Assembly (NCBI RefSeq): GCF_000235425.2
Contig: NZ_KI912266.1
Location: 6,864,035 to 6,928,034, forward strand
DNA: 64,000 bases
Direction: 5' to 3'
DNA from: Pseudofrankia saprophytica
GTDB lineage: Bacteria; Actinomycetota; Actinomycetes; Frankiales; Frankiaceae
The translations under genes were made by a program, and so were the position numbers. The notes under the pieces were generated by a model, which made no database searches, was not told the DNA's origin, and saw nothing but the letters and a program-made list of their open reading frames with translations. Position 1 is the first letter of the stretch. The number at the start of each line of letters is the position of its first letter. This document shows positions 1 through 8,060 of this stretch, one piece after another.

Positions 1-167
1 GCGGCGGCGAACGCGGCGGCGGCGGCCAGCGAGGCGGCAGTGGCGGCGGCGGACGTGGCGGCCAGCGGGGTGGGCGTTCGGCGCCCCCGCCGACCGGCGC
101 GATCGCTGACGCGCTGCGCCGTGCCGGCCTCGTCGACGAGAACGGCGTTCCCCGCACCGGTCGCTGA
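1..167 (+). CDS. C-terminal tail of a Gly/Arg-rich protein (5' end outside window)
   Basis: The reading frame is open from base 3 and stops at a TGA at 165-167. The visible residues are an RGG-type tail of repeated GGR, GGQR and GGG blocks, followed by a short ordered-looking end (DALRRAGLVDENGVPRTGR). RGG tails bind RNA or single-stranded nucleic acid and are common at the C-terminus of actinobacterial DEAD-box RNA helicases and other RNA-binding proteins. The catalytic part lies upstream of the window, so the identity cannot be fixed. A helicase is the favoured guess only. Confidence 0.55.
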   Translation, partial: GGERGGGGQRGGSGGGGRGGQRGGRSAPPPTGAIADALRRAGLVDENGVPRTGR

Positions 168-401
168 CCGGAGGCCGCCGCGCCCGACCCGTCGGCGCGG
201 ATACCCGCACCGACACCCTGATGGCGCCCGGACCGGCTCACACCCCGGTCCGGGCCGCCCCCCAGTCCGGGCCGCCGAACGGCGGGGAAGGGGTTGTCCC
301 GGCGGTTCACGCCCGAACACCACGGCTAACCCGAACGGACGACTACGCACAGTAGTCTGCGCGAGGCGAGCGGTGAGGCGACGGGCGGGAGGGCCGGAGC
401 A

Positions 402-1355
402 GTGCTGGGACGGCGAGACGACCAGGCGGCGACGGCCCAACCGATCGGGTGGGGAGCGCCGCGCTCCACCCGATCCCGCGCCAGGCGTCGGGCCGGCGTG
501 CCCGTGGTGCTCGCGGTCGTCGCGGCGCTCGGCGCGCTCGCGACCGGCTGCGGGAAGAGCCATGACGAGGCCAAACCGGCGGCGCGGCCTGGCCCGACGG
601 CGAGCCCGCCACGGCCGGCGGCCACGGCGGGTGCCGATGACGATCTCGACCCCGCGCACCTGCCGAAGGGATGGAGCCTCGTCGCCTGGCCGCTGGATCA
701 CGACGTCCCGATCTTCGCCGAGTCGGCACCCGACGACGAGGCTGGCGGCGAGGCGGGCGGCGGCTCCGGCGCGCGGGCGACGGCTGCGCCTTCGACCTCG
801 CCGCCGACCGGCGCGGCCGCGCAGATGGCTACCCGCACTCTCACCAACCCGAACGCGCAGGGCGCCCCCTTGGCCCTGCTCGTCGAGCACTACGACGCCG
901 ACTGGCTGCGGGTCTCGCTACCGGTACGGCCGAACGGGACGAGCGGCTGGATCCGGCGAGCCGGTGTACAGCTCGGGGCGACCCCGTTCTCGCTCGCCGT
1001 CGACCGGGCGAGCCACGTCCTCACGGTCTTCAAGGACGGAAAGCCGGTGCGGGCATACCCCGTCGGCATCGGCACCGGAAGCACCCCGACCCCGGCGGGA
1101 CGGTTCTACCTGGCCGAGCTGCTGAAGCCCGCGAGCCCGGCCGGGCCGTGGGGACCGTATGCCTTTGGCCTTTCCGGTTTCTCCGACGTCGTGACCACCT
1201 TCAACGGCGCTGACGGAATCATCGGACTACACGGCACCAACCAGCCGGAACGCGTCGGCACCGACGTGAGCATGGGCTGCATTCGGCTACGTAACGAGGA
1301 CATCACCGAACTGGCCGACCTGCTTCCGGTCGGAACGCCGATCACCATCACCTGA
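402..1355 (+). CDS. L,D-transpeptidase (YkuD domain) lipoprotein
   Basis: Likely cell-wall L,D-transpeptidase making 3-3 cross-links in peptidoglycan outside the membrane. The GTG start is preceded by a GGGAGGG-type ribosome site. An Arg-rich n-region and hydrophobic stretch lead to a lipobox (LATGC, Cys about 50), so it should be a lipoprotein. A Ser/Pro/Ala-rich linker and an SH3-like segment follow. The YkuD catalytic core is C-terminal: HGTN near residue 277, then SMGCIRL with the nucleophile Cys near 293, the expected His-(x)n-SxGCxR arrangement. At 317 aa it is a normal length for actinobacterial Ldt enzymes. It is monocistronic and faces a convergent small membrane gene across a strong hairpin. 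Assignment to a particular Ldt class was not attempted. Confidence 0.9.
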   Translation: MLGRRDDQAATAQPIGWGAPRSTRSRARRRAGVPVVLAVVAALGALATGCGKSHDEAKPAARPGPTASPPRPAATAGADDDLDPAHLPKGWSLVAWPLDHDVPIFAESAPDDEAGGEAGGGSGARATAAPSTSPPTGAAAQMATRTLTNPNAQGAPLALLVEHYDADWLRVSLPVRPNGTSGWIRRAGVQLGATPFSLAVDRASHVLTVFKDGKPVRAYPVGIGTGSTPTPAGRFYLAELLKPASPAGPWGPYAFGLSGFSDVVTTFNGADGIIGLHGTNQPERVGTDVSMGCIRLRNEDITELADLLPVGTPITIT

Positions 1356-1379
1356 CTTCCCTCCCCACGCACGCCGCGG

Positions 1380-1422
1380 GGCCCCGCCGCTGGTCCAGGT
1401 AAGGCGGACCGGCGGCGGGGCC
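1380..1422. terminator. Long hairpin between convergent genes
   Basis: GGCCCCGCCGC at 1380-1390 pairs perfectly with GCGGCGGGGCC at 1412-1422. An inner GGTCC/GGACC stem extends the structure. It lies between the stop of the L,D-transpeptidase gene (1355) and the stop of the minus-strand membrane gene (1454), so it probably terminates both. No T-run follows, as is usual in high-GC actinobacteria. Confidence 0.7.
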
Positions 1423-1453
1423 ATGGCGGGCTGAGGCAGGAATGCTCAGCGGT

Positions 1454-1657
1454 TCATCGCTGGGTGAGAATGAAGTTGTAGAACAGCGCGATCGGCCAGA
1501 GCACGGTGGCGACGAGGGCGGTCAGCAGGCTGGACCAGAAATGCCCGTCCCACCGGTCCACGTGCCAGTATCCCTGGTTCACCGTTATGATCAAGCCAAT
1601 GACTAGGTATACGAGCGTCGCGAGCGACGCCCTCGTGTAGCTACGAACCGCGACCAT
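1454..1657 (-). CDS. Small two-helix membrane protein, tandem copy A
   Basis: A 67-residue protein with two predicted membrane helices (LATLVYLVIGLIITV and ALVATVLWPIALFYNFIL) joined by a short polar loop, NQGYWHVDRWDGHFWSS. The ATG at 1657 is chosen over longer starts because it has a GGGAG site 7 bases upstream and aligns with the start of the paralogue next door. Its product and the product at 1890-2093 are about 70% identical, including the loop motif. I do not recognise a named family. The size and the promoter type suggest a membrane stress protein. Transcription probably comes from the GGGTA-type promoter at 1704-1728. Confidence 0.75.
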   Translation of the reverse strand: MVAVRSYTRASLATLVYLVIGLIITVNQGYWHVDRWDGHFWSSLLTALVATVLWPIALFYNFILTQR

Positions 1658-1703
1658 TGTCACTCCCGGAGAGAGCCCCATAATGTGGCTTGTTTCCGGA
1701 ATT

Positions 1704-1728
1704 TACCCACAATCGACTGGCCATACAC
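1704..1728 (-). promoter_or_regulatory. Putative SigB/SigF-type promoter of small membrane gene A
   Basis: Read on the minus strand this is GTGT, 16 bases, then GGGTA, matching the actinomycete general-stress sigma consensus GNNTN14-16GGGTA. The GGGTA box is about 47 bases upstream of the ATG. The same two boxes are kept in front of the paralogue while the spacer between them has diverged, which supports function. Confidence 0.5.
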
Positions 1729-1889
1729 CCCCGAGGCACGATGAGTTGGGCGGAAAGCGCGGGCCGACCTCGCCCGCGGCGGTACGGACGACCTCGCGGG
1801 CGCGATCCGGTTCGTCTCTGGGCCGATCGGCTGCCCCGGCAGCACGGACATGACCCGCATCGCCAATTTCGGCGCGGGAGAGAAGCTGC

Positions 1890-2093
1890 TCAGGTGCTGG
1901 TGAGAATGAACGTGTAGAACAACGCGAGCGGCCAGAGCACGGTGGCGACAACGCCGGTGAGCAGGCTGGACAGGAAATGGCCGTCCCAACGATCCGGATG
2001 CCAGTAGCCCTGGTTCACCGTGATGATCAGGCCGACGACTAGATAGATAAGTACCCCGACGGTCGTTCTTTTGTACGTCCGAGTGTCGGCCAT
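1890..2093 (-). CDS. Small two-helix membrane protein, tandem copy B
   Basis: A paralogue of the protein at 1454-1657, also 67 residues with two hydrophobic helices and the loop NQGYWHPDRWDGHFLSS. The ATG at 2093 has a GGGGAG site immediately upstream (gggagaatcgATG). Similarity continues into the upstream non-coding DNA (CCCGAGGCACGATGAGT occurs beyond both promoters), so the duplicated unit was about 440 bp and included the regulatory region. Function unknown. Both copies seem intact. Confidence 0.75.
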   Translation of the reverse strand: MADTRTYKRTTVGVLIYLVVGLIITVNQGYWHPDRWDGHFLSSLLTGVVATVLWPLALFYTFILTST

Positions 2094-2144
2094 CGATTCT
2101 CCCCACCGGAAGGCCATGCGGGCGGTCGCCCCCGGGCTGGAAAT

Positions 2145-2168
2145 TACCCACTATCGGCGGTTCTACAC
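2145..2168 (-). promoter_or_regulatory. Putative SigB/SigF-type promoter of small membrane gene B
   Basis: On the minus strand GTGT and GGGTA are separated by 15 bases, about 52 bases upstream of the ATG. It mirrors the promoter of copy A: the boxes are conserved and the spacer is not. Confidence 0.5.
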
Positions 2169-2301
2169 TCCCGAGGCACGATGAGTCGGGCGTCGCCGGA
2201 CCCGTGAGCGCCTGCCCACCAGGCGTCCTGTCGGGCCAGGTTCGGTGTCGCCGGGCCGACGGGGCCACCGCGGACGGGTCCCAAACCGGTACGGTCGCGA
2301 C

Positions 2302-3117
2302 GTGCGTACGAGATGGGCGACAATCGCCGCTATTACGGTTTCGGTGGTGTTGACGGCGGGAATGCTAGCTGCCTGCCAGCCGACGGACACCGCGACGCCG
2401 GACCCGACTACCCCGGCGACAGCCGCGGGCGGCGGCGGGGGTGGCGGGGGCAGCGCCGAGTGCGGCGGCTCCGCGGACACCGCGGATGGCGCCCTCAAGG
2501 TCATCACAGGACCGATTGGCTGCCCGGGCGGCGTCAACACGTTCTGGGCGCAGAAGCTGGGCAGCGTCTGGACGGTGCCGCGCTTCATCGAGTACCACGA
2601 CGGCGACATCCCGCCGGACGAGTGCGGGGCGCAGAGCGATGACCCGGACGACTTCGCCAGCAACGCGTTCTACTGCAGCCTCGACGACACGGTCGCCTAC
2701 AGCGCCGAGTTCATGGCCTCGCTCTCCGAGCAGGACACGGCCTACCCAATGCTGGTGCTCATGCACGAGCTGGGCCACCGGGTCTCGACGCTGACCAGCA
2801 AGGAAGGCGTGGTCTCCCGGTCCGAGGAGAACCAGGCCGACTGCCTGGCCGGCGTCCAGGCCAAGTTCGCGCGCGACGCCGACCGGCTACCCCTCTCCGA
2901 TGCGGTCGAGGGCATCGGCCTCTTCTTCCAGCTCGGCGACTCCGGCGGCTCCTGGTTCTCCGTCGGCGAGCCGAACGCCGACCCGAACGCGCACGGGAAC
3001 CCGTCCCAGCGCGTCGCCGCCGCCCTTCTCGGCTACGGCAAGGGTGCCGACACCTGCTTCAAGATCGGCAAGTCGCCCACCGGCGGGATCTCGCTGTCCG
3101 ACACGATCGGCGGCTGA
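2302..3117 (+). CDS. Neutral zinc metallopeptidase family lipoprotein (YpfJ-like)
   Basis: Exported zinc-peptidase-fold protein. From the GTG at 2302 the N-terminus reads MRTRWATIAA..., a short basic region, a hydrophobic helix and a lipobox ending LAAC (Cys about 25). A Gly run forms the linker. The catalytic HELGH (about 155-159) and the downstream ENQADCLAG (about 176-184) match the YpfJ/Zn_peptidase family pattern of HExxH followed by a QAD motif supplying the third zinc ligand. A GTG at 2245 would add 19 Arg/Gly-rich residues and makes a poorer signal peptide. No ribosome site clearly decides the start. Substrate unknown. It stands alone and its neighbours give no clue. Confidence 0.75.
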   Translation: MRTRWATIAAITVSVVLTAGMLAACQPTDTATPDPTTPATAAGGGGGGGGSAECGGSADTADGALKVITGPIGCPGGVNTFWAQKLGSVWTVPRFIEYHDGDIPPDECGAQSDDPDDFASNAFYCSLDDTVAYSAEFMASLSEQDTAYPMLVLMHELGHRVSTLTSKEGVVSRSEENQADCLAGVQAKFARDADRLPLSDAVEGIGLFFQLGDSGGSWFSVGEPNADPNAHGNPSQRVAAALLGYGKGADTCFKIGKSPTGGISLSDTIGG

Positions 3118-3289
3118 CGGCCGCCGGACCCATCGGTCGGCGGGAGGCGCCAACCACACAGCTCCGCTACCCCCGCTACTTCCCCGCCGGGCGCCCCTTG
3201 GGCTTCCGGCGGGGATTGGCGCCGCCGCGAGGCAAGATGGAGCCGCCGCGGGCGGCGGGCGCCGGCGGCTCGCCGAAGGGACTTCGCGG

Positions 3290-4246
3290 ATGCCGACGCT
3301 GTGCGGGATCGACCTGGAACACCCGGTCATGAACGCGGCAGGCACGGGCAAGTCGCTCGAGGACGTCTCGCGGCTCGCCCGCTCGGCCGCCGCCGCGGTC
3401 ATCGTCGGATCGATCACCGTCGCCGCCCGGACCGGCAACTCCGGGACCACCTACCACGCCGGTGACGGCTTCTCGCTCAACGCGCTCGGCCTGCCCAACC
3501 GAGGCCTGGACTACTACGTCGAGCACCTGCCCGCGATGACACGCCTCGCGCACGATGCCGGCAAGCCGCTGGTGCTGAGCATCGCCGGTTTCTCCGTCGA
3601 GGACTATGCCCGGGCCGCCGCCGCGGTCGCGCCGACCGGCGTCGACCTGCTCGAGCTCAACCTCGCCTGCCCCAACGTCTGGGACGGCGGCACCCAGAAG
3701 CGCATCGCCTGTTTCGACCCGGGCCAGACCGCGACGATCTGCGCCGCCGTCGACGACGTGCTGCGCGCCACGCCGGCCCCGATCCCCTACGGGGTGAAGA
3801 TCTCGCCTTTCTCCGACCCGGAGGCGCTCGCGAGCCTGGCCGACGTACTCGGCAAGCCGGCCAGCGGCGCGACGAGCGGAACCGTTGCCACGAGGGGGGC
3901 AGGGCGCGGCGGTCCGCGCTATGTCTGCTCGACCAACACCTTCCCGAACGCGCTGGCCTTCGACGAGGCGGGGCGGCCGGTGATCGGGGTGGAGCTCGCC
4001 GGGCTCGCGGGGCCGGCGCTGCGCCCGGTCGCCCTCGGCCAGGTTCGCCAGCTGCGCCGGCTCCTGCCCGCCGACATCGAGATCGTCGGCGCCGGCGGGG
4101 TGACGACCGGTCGCGACGTCGCCGACTTCCTGCGGGCCGGCGCCACCGCCGTCCAGGTCGCCACCGCCTACTGGAACCGCGACGGCGACCCGGCCGTCTT
4201 CGGCGAGATCGCCGCCGACTGGGCCGAGAATCTCGCCGAGTACTGA
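3290..4246 (+). CDS. Dihydroorotate dehydrogenase-like FMN enzyme
   Basis: A 318-residue TIM-barrel flavoprotein of the dihydroorotate dehydrogenase class 1 type. Family features seen: MPTLCGIDLEHPVMNAAGTG at the N-terminus, NALGLPNRGL, the substrate/FMN segment LLELNLACPNV, the NTFPN segment, and the C-terminal phosphate-binding VGAGGVTTGRDV with GATAVQVATAYW. A GAAGGGA site precedes the ATG. The enzyme would oxidise dihydroorotate to orotate in pyrimidine synthesis, but no other pyr gene is nearby. Actinobacteria usually have a class 2 PyrD elsewhere, so this could be a second or repurposed enzyme. Confidence 0.75.
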   Translation: MPTLCGIDLEHPVMNAAGTGKSLEDVSRLARSAAAAVIVGSITVAARTGNSGTTYHAGDGFSLNALGLPNRGLDYYVEHLPAMTRLAHDAGKPLVLSIAGFSVEDYARAAAAVAPTGVDLLELNLACPNVWDGGTQKRIACFDPGQTATICAAVDDVLRATPAPIPYGVKISPFSDPEALASLADVLGKPASGATSGTVATRGAGRGGPRYVCSTNTFPNALAFDEAGRPVIGVELAGLAGPALRPVALGQVRQLRRLLPADIEIVGAGGVTTGRDVADFLRAGATAVQVATAYWNRDGDPAVFGEIAADWAENLAEY

Positions 4247-4594
4247 GCCGCGATCTCGAACCGTGGCGGCTGGGCAGGCCTATACGCACGCTGAGGCACC
4301 ACGGTTGCTCACCAGTGATGGGAACTGTGGCTGGGGAGCGAGTCCATGGACTCGCTGGCCAACCACGGTTCGCGTTCGCGGCGGCGGGCCGGCCGGAACA
4401 CGCCCGCCTGGTGACGTCGACGGTGCAGGGGAGCACTCCGGCCTGCCCTCGCGAACGCGCCTACGGCCCTTCCAATGGCGCACGTACTGCACACTTATGG
4501 CGCTAGCTAGCGAGAGACCGTCGCGCTCAGCGGTGTGGGTTCCGGTGGGGACCAGCCTGCGCGGCTACTCCCCGACGGGGGCACTATTACGCGC
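4247..4594. other. Intergenic region holding a 20-bp perfect palindrome
   Basis: This 350-bp gap between the DHOD-like and TerD/vWA genes has no convincing ORF. Its main feature is a perfect 20-nt palindrome at 4337-4356 (AGCGAGTCCATGGACTCGCT). TGTGGCTGG before it and CCAACCACG after it extend the inverted symmetry with mismatches. It may be a terminator for the upstream gene or an operator for the downstream one. Confidence 0.5.
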
Positions 4595-5959
4595 GTGGAG
4601 TTGACCAAAGGCGCGAATGCCGCGCTTCCGGACCGGGCGCTCGAGATCACGGTTGGCTGGCGGCCGACGGACTCAAGCGGCGCCAACACCTCGCTGGATG
4701 TCTGCGCGCTGCGGCTAGGAGCGAACGGCAAGGTCCGCGTGGACACCGATATGATCTTCTTCAACGCGCCGAGCAGCCCGGACGGGTCGGTCCGCCACAT
4801 CGGCCGCACGCCGGACGGAGCCGCCGAGGTGGTCACCGTCGACCCGCCGGCCCAGCCGGCGGACGTGCAGTCGATCGTCGTGACCGCGACGATCGACGTC
4901 GTCACCCCTCTGCTGACCTTCGGCGGCCTGGGCGTCTGGGCGACGGTCAGGGACCTAGCGAACGGCACGGAGGTCGCGAGTTTCACCGCGCCGCCTCTCG
5001 GCCCGGAGAAGGCACTGGTCGTGGTCGAGCTCTACCGGCGCGCCGGTGCCTGGAAGGTCCGGGCCGTCGGCCAGGGCTACGCCTCGGGCCTCGCGGGCCT
5101 GGCGACCGACTACGGCGTGGACGTCGGCGGCGACGAGGACATCTCCGCGCCCACGCCGGCCGCCGCCGCGGACCTGCCCGCGACCGGGGACCCGAGGATC
5201 GACATGCGCAAGCGGCTCGACCTGCGCAAGAAGACCGTCCAGACGATCCTGGCCAAGCAGGGCATCGCCGGCCGGCAGGCGCGGGTCGCGCTGGCACTCG
5301 ACGCCAGCGGGTCGATGCGCGGGCTCTACAAGGCGGGCACCGTGGCGCGCGTCGTCGAACGGGTCGCCGCCGTCGCCGCGACCATGGACGACGACGGGAC
5401 GCTGGACGTCTGGTCCTACGCGACGGAGCCGCTCGCGCTCCCGCCGCTGCGCGTCGACTACCTGGCCGACTGGATCCCGCTCTACGTACGGATGCGCAAG
5501 GCGACGACCGGCCAGGGCGGGGCGGACGCGACACTCGCCCGGGAGCAGGCGGCACGGGCCGCGGGCTGGCCGATCCCGAACTGGGACGGCATCGGCGGGC
5601 AGAACGAGGAGCAGAAGGTGATGGCGCTCATCGTGGAGCACTTCCGCCGGTTGCCCTCGCCGCCGCCGGCGCTCGTGCTGGTGCTCACGGACGGTGGCCT
5701 CTACCGCGACCGGCTGATCGCCGACCTGCTGCGGCGGGCCGCCGACCTGCCGATCTTCTGGCAGTTCATCGGAGTCGGAAAGGCGCGGTACGGCATTCTC
5801 GAGAAGCTGGACACACTTTCCGGCCGGCTCGTCGACAATGCCGGGTTCTTCGCGGTGGACGACCTCGACGCGATCGACGACGAGACGCTCTACCGCCGGA
5901 TGCTTGGCGAGTTCCCTGCCTGGCTGAGCTCGGCCCGCGCCGCCGGCGTTCCGGTCTGA
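4595..5959 (+). CDS. TerD-domain protein fused to a TerF-like von Willebrand A domain
   Basis: A two-domain cytoplasmic protein of the tellurium/stress-resistance superfamily. The N-terminal TerD domain starts VELTKGANAALP and spans roughly residues 1-180, including the conserved WKVRAVGQGYASGL end. A linker leads to a vWA domain with a MIDAS motif DASGS (Asp about 236) and LVLTDGG, resembling TerF and vWA-TerF-like proteins. TerD domains bind calcium and vWA domains bind a divalent metal; together they are thought to scaffold stress-response complexes at the membrane. The GTG at 4595 gives the usual TerD N-terminus, and a longer GTG start at 4535 is possible. It sits beside a GlsB protein and a single-domain TerD protein, forming a stress island. 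Confidence 0.85.
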   Translation: MELTKGANAALPDRALEITVGWRPTDSSGANTSLDVCALRLGANGKVRVDTDMIFFNAPSSPDGSVRHIGRTPDGAAEVVTVDPPAQPADVQSIVVTATIDVVTPLLTFGGLGVWATVRDLANGTEVASFTAPPLGPEKALVVVELYRRAGAWKVRAVGQGYASGLAGLATDYGVDVGGDEDISAPTPAAAADLPATGDPRIDMRKRLDLRKKTVQTILAKQGIAGRQARVALALDASGSMRGLYKAGTVARVVERVAAVAATMDDDGTLDVWSYATEPLALPPLRVDYLADWIPLYVRMRKATTGQGGADATLAREQAARAAGWPIPNWDGIGGQNEEQKVMALIVEHFRRLPSPPPALVLVLTDGGLYRDRLIADLLRRAADLPIFWQFIGVGKARYGILEKLDTLSGRLVDNAGFFAVDDLDAIDDETLYRRMLGEFPAWLSSARAAGVPV

Positions 5960-6018
5960 CGGGCTCGTTCCCTGGCCGGCACCGCCGTCGGGAATGGCCT
6001 TGTCATTCCGAAACGCCG

Positions 6019-6049
6019 CTCGGGGTGTGGCCTTTGGCCACACCCCGAG
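6019..6049. terminator. Bidirectional hairpin terminator
   Basis: CTCGGGGTGTGGCC and GGCCACACCCCGAG form a perfect 14-bp stem with a TTT loop. It lies between the convergent TerD/vWA gene (+, ends 5959) and the GlsB gene (-, ends 6131). Confidence 0.8.
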
Positions 6050-6130
6050 TCTGCGTAACGCCTCTTGCTCCCGTCAGAAGTCGCCCCGGCGGGACGGACG
6101 GGCCGGCACCGTCGGATATTCGCCAGTGGC

Positions 6131-6406
6131 TCAGCGCAGCACGCGCCCGCGGCGGGTCGCCCGGACAATCAGCACCAGGATGATGGCGCCGACGATGGAG
6201 CCGACGATGCCGGAGGGCTGCAGCGCGCCCTCCCCAAGGTCCTTGTCGAACAGCACGTAACCCAGGAAACCGCCGACGAACGAGCCGGCGATACCGAGCA
6301 GGATCGTCGCCAGGATGCTCATCGGGTCCGGGCCCGGAACCAGCAGGCGGGCAACCGCGCCGGCGATGAGGCCAAGAATGATCCAGGAGATGATGGTGAC
6401 TAGCAC
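6131..6406 (-). CDS. GlsB/YeaQ/YmgE family stress membrane protein
   Basis: A 91-residue integral membrane protein with three hydrophobic Gly-rich helices: IISWIILGLIAGAVARLL, ILATILLGIAGSFVGGFLGY and GIVGSIVGAIILVLIV. This is the classic GlsB (transglycosylase-associated) pattern of short helices with repeated G-x-x-x-G faces and the GPDP loop. Family members are induced by general or envelope stress; their mechanism is unknown. The GTG start has a GGAGGG site 5 bases upstream. A GTTT-N17-GGTA pair about 50-75 bases upstream could be a stress promoter but fits the consensus less well than the pair near 1.7 and 2.1 kb. Confidence 0.9.
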   Translation of the reverse strand: MLVTIISWIILGLIAGAVARLLVPGPDPMSILATILLGIAGSFVGGFLGYVLFDKDLGEGALQPSGIVGSIVGAIILVLIVRATRRGRVLR

Positions 6407-6650
6407 GGGAATCCCTCCGACGGGAGACAGTGGATCGGTCGCTATCTACCTCGTCTCGCGCCTTCCCAAACAAGGACAAGGAAGACGAACAGCCGACAGG
6501 TCCGACTCGGCCGCGCGACTCGGCCGCGCCGGGGGTCAGAAGATCCGAGCGGCCAGGAGACTCTGGCGACTCAGGTGACAACGACCGCCGGCGTCTGTCC
6601 AGCGCGGTCGCGCGCGAGCGCGCCGCCAGGGGGCGTGAAGGTCGCCAGGC

Positions 6651-7229
6651 TCAGACGTCGAAGCCGAACTGGCGGGCGATGCCGGCGAGGCCGTCTTGGC
6701 GGCCCTGGCCGAGCGCGCGGAAGTGCCAGCCCCTGTCGTCGCGGTAGAGCTCCCCGAAGAGCATCGCGGTGTCGGCGGCCGCTTCGTGCGTGAGGTCGTA
6801 GCGGGCGAGCTGGACACCCCGGACGGCGTCGACGACCCGGATGAACGCGTGCTGGACGTGTCCGAAGTCCTGGCGGCGGTAGTCGGCGTTGTGGATGGTG
6901 ACCGCGAAGACGACGCGCTCGACCGTGGGGGGCAGCGCGTCGAGCTGGACGTCGATCTGCTCGTTGTCGCCGTCGCCCTCGCCGGTGAGGCTGTCGCCGC
7001 GGTGGGTGATCTCGTTGTGCGTGCTGGACAGATTGTTGAAGAAGACGAAGTAGTCCCGGGACACGATCCGGCCGTCGGCGCGCAGCGCGAGCGCGCTCGC
7101 GTCCAGGTCGAAGTCCTCCTCGGAGCCCCGCGGAGCGGGATCCCAGCCGAGACCGACGGTCACACGGGTGAGGTCCGAGCCCTCTTTGGTGAGCGCGATG
7201 CTGGCGCCCTTGGTGACGTCGACGGTCAT
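6651..7229 (-). CDS. TerD family calcium-binding stress protein
   Basis: A 192-residue single TerD domain. Family landmarks: MTVDVTKGASIALTKEG at the start, DFDLDASALAL with the acidic calcium ligands, SRDYFVFFNN, the GDGDNEQI loop, and the end FRALGQGRQDGLAGIARQFG. The ATG at 7229 follows a GGGGGT site and gives the canonical TerD start. Family members confer tellurite, phage or colicin tolerance in enterobacteria and affect differentiation and calcium signalling in actinomycetes. It points away from the molybdate genes and probably acts with the TerD/vWA protein at 4595-5959. Confidence 0.92.
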   Translation of the reverse strand: MTVDVTKGASIALTKEGSDLTRVTVGLGWDPAPRGSEEDFDLDASALALRADGRIVSRDYFVFFNNLSSTHNEITHRGDSLTGEGDGDNEQIDVQLDALPPTVERVVFAVTIHNADYRRQDFGHVQHAFIRVVDAVRGVQLARYDLTHEAAADTAMLFGELYRDDRGWHFRALGQGRQDGLAGIARQFGFDV

Positions 7230-7292
7230 CGACGGTCTACCCCCACAGCGTAGGGGCCGCCGGGAACACGAATGCGAACGAAGCACACCAGC

Positions 7293-7338
7293 CTGGCCAA
7301 AGGCGTGTGGACGTCGCTGTCGTGCCTCCTTCGGCCAG
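7293..7338. repeat. 47-bp-family palindromic element, copy 1 (46 bp)
   Basis: CTGGCCAAAGG at 7293-7303 pairs with CCTTCGGCCAG at 7328-7338 (one mismatch). It lies in the divergent gap between the TerD and HTH-TOBE genes. The outer arms GGCCAAAGG / CCTTCGGCC match the outer arms of the copies at 16981, 37121, 37181 and 40711. This is the most diverged member. Confidence 0.5.
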
Positions 7339-7497
7339 TTCGGATCAGGGAAACCTGGAGATACCAGGCAACCACACCCAAGTGGCCTATGCGGCCGGAT
7401 GGTCCACTCCACGGCCCTGATCATGGCGGCGAGCGTTTGCTGGCGCCAGTCCGCGCTTGCGGCGCCAACTGGCAGGCAGCTCCGTTAATGCGTCGGT

Positions 7498-7923
7498 ATG
7501 GTGACCATCGTGCCGAACTTTCGGATCAGCGAGGCCGCCGCCCTGCTCGGGGTCAGCGATGACACGGTTCGCCGGTGGGCGGACAGCGGCCGGCTGCCGA
7601 CGGTCCGGGACGATGCCGGGCGGCAGGCGATCGAGGCGGCGGAGCTGGCCCGGTTCGCACGCGAGGTCAGCTCGTCGAGCGAGCCGGCGCTCGGCCGGGC
7701 GCCGATCGCGGGCGAGTCGGCCCGCAACCGCTTCCCGGGGATCGTCACCCGAGTCCTGCGTGACGGCGTGATGGCCCAGGTGGAGCTGCAGTGCGGCCCC
7801 TACCGGGTGGTCTCGCTGATGAGCCGGGAGGCGGCCGACGAACTGGGGCTGGAGCCCGGCGTGCTCGCGGTCGGGGCGGTGAAGGCGACCAACGTCGTCG
7901 TCGAGCTGCCGGTCAGGCGGTAG
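7498..7923 (+). CDS. HTH-TOBE (molbindin-like) protein
   Basis: A 141-residue protein: an excisionase/MerR-like helix-turn-helix (FRISEAAALLGVSDDTVRRWADSGRLP, residues about 7-33) followed by one TOBE/Mop domain (about 72-139, NRFPGIVTRVLRDGVMAQVEL ... VGAVKATNVVVELP). TOBE domains of this type bind molybdate or tungstate as oligomers. The gene immediately precedes modABC on the same strand, so it is probably a molybdate-sensing regulator or molybdate buffer. The ModC downstream lacks its own C-terminal TOBE domain, so this protein may supply that function. The ATG at 7498 starts just before a GTG two codons in. Confidence 0.85.
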   Translation: MVTIVPNFRISEAAALLGVSDDTVRRWADSGRLPTVRDDAGRQAIEAAELARFAREVSSSSEPALGRAPIAGESARNRFPGIVTRVLRDGVMAQVELQCGPYRVVSLMSREAADELGLEPGVLAVGAVKATNVVVELPVRR

Positions 7924-8060
7924 GCGGTAGACGCGCCGCTCCGGCGCGGGTCGCTGGTGACGGCGCGGTCACCCGGCAGCCAGTCACTCAGCAGCACAGT
8001 CACTCGGCGTCGGCGGCCCGTCCGGCCGGCCGGCCTCTTCTCGGGACAGGCGGGGGCAAA

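Noticed and set aside
40-1125. Long plus-strand frame overlapping the L,D-transpeptidase gene
   Set aside because: It is Arg/Pro-rich as expected of an out-of-frame reading of high-GC coding DNA. The YkuD frame carries the conserved active site.
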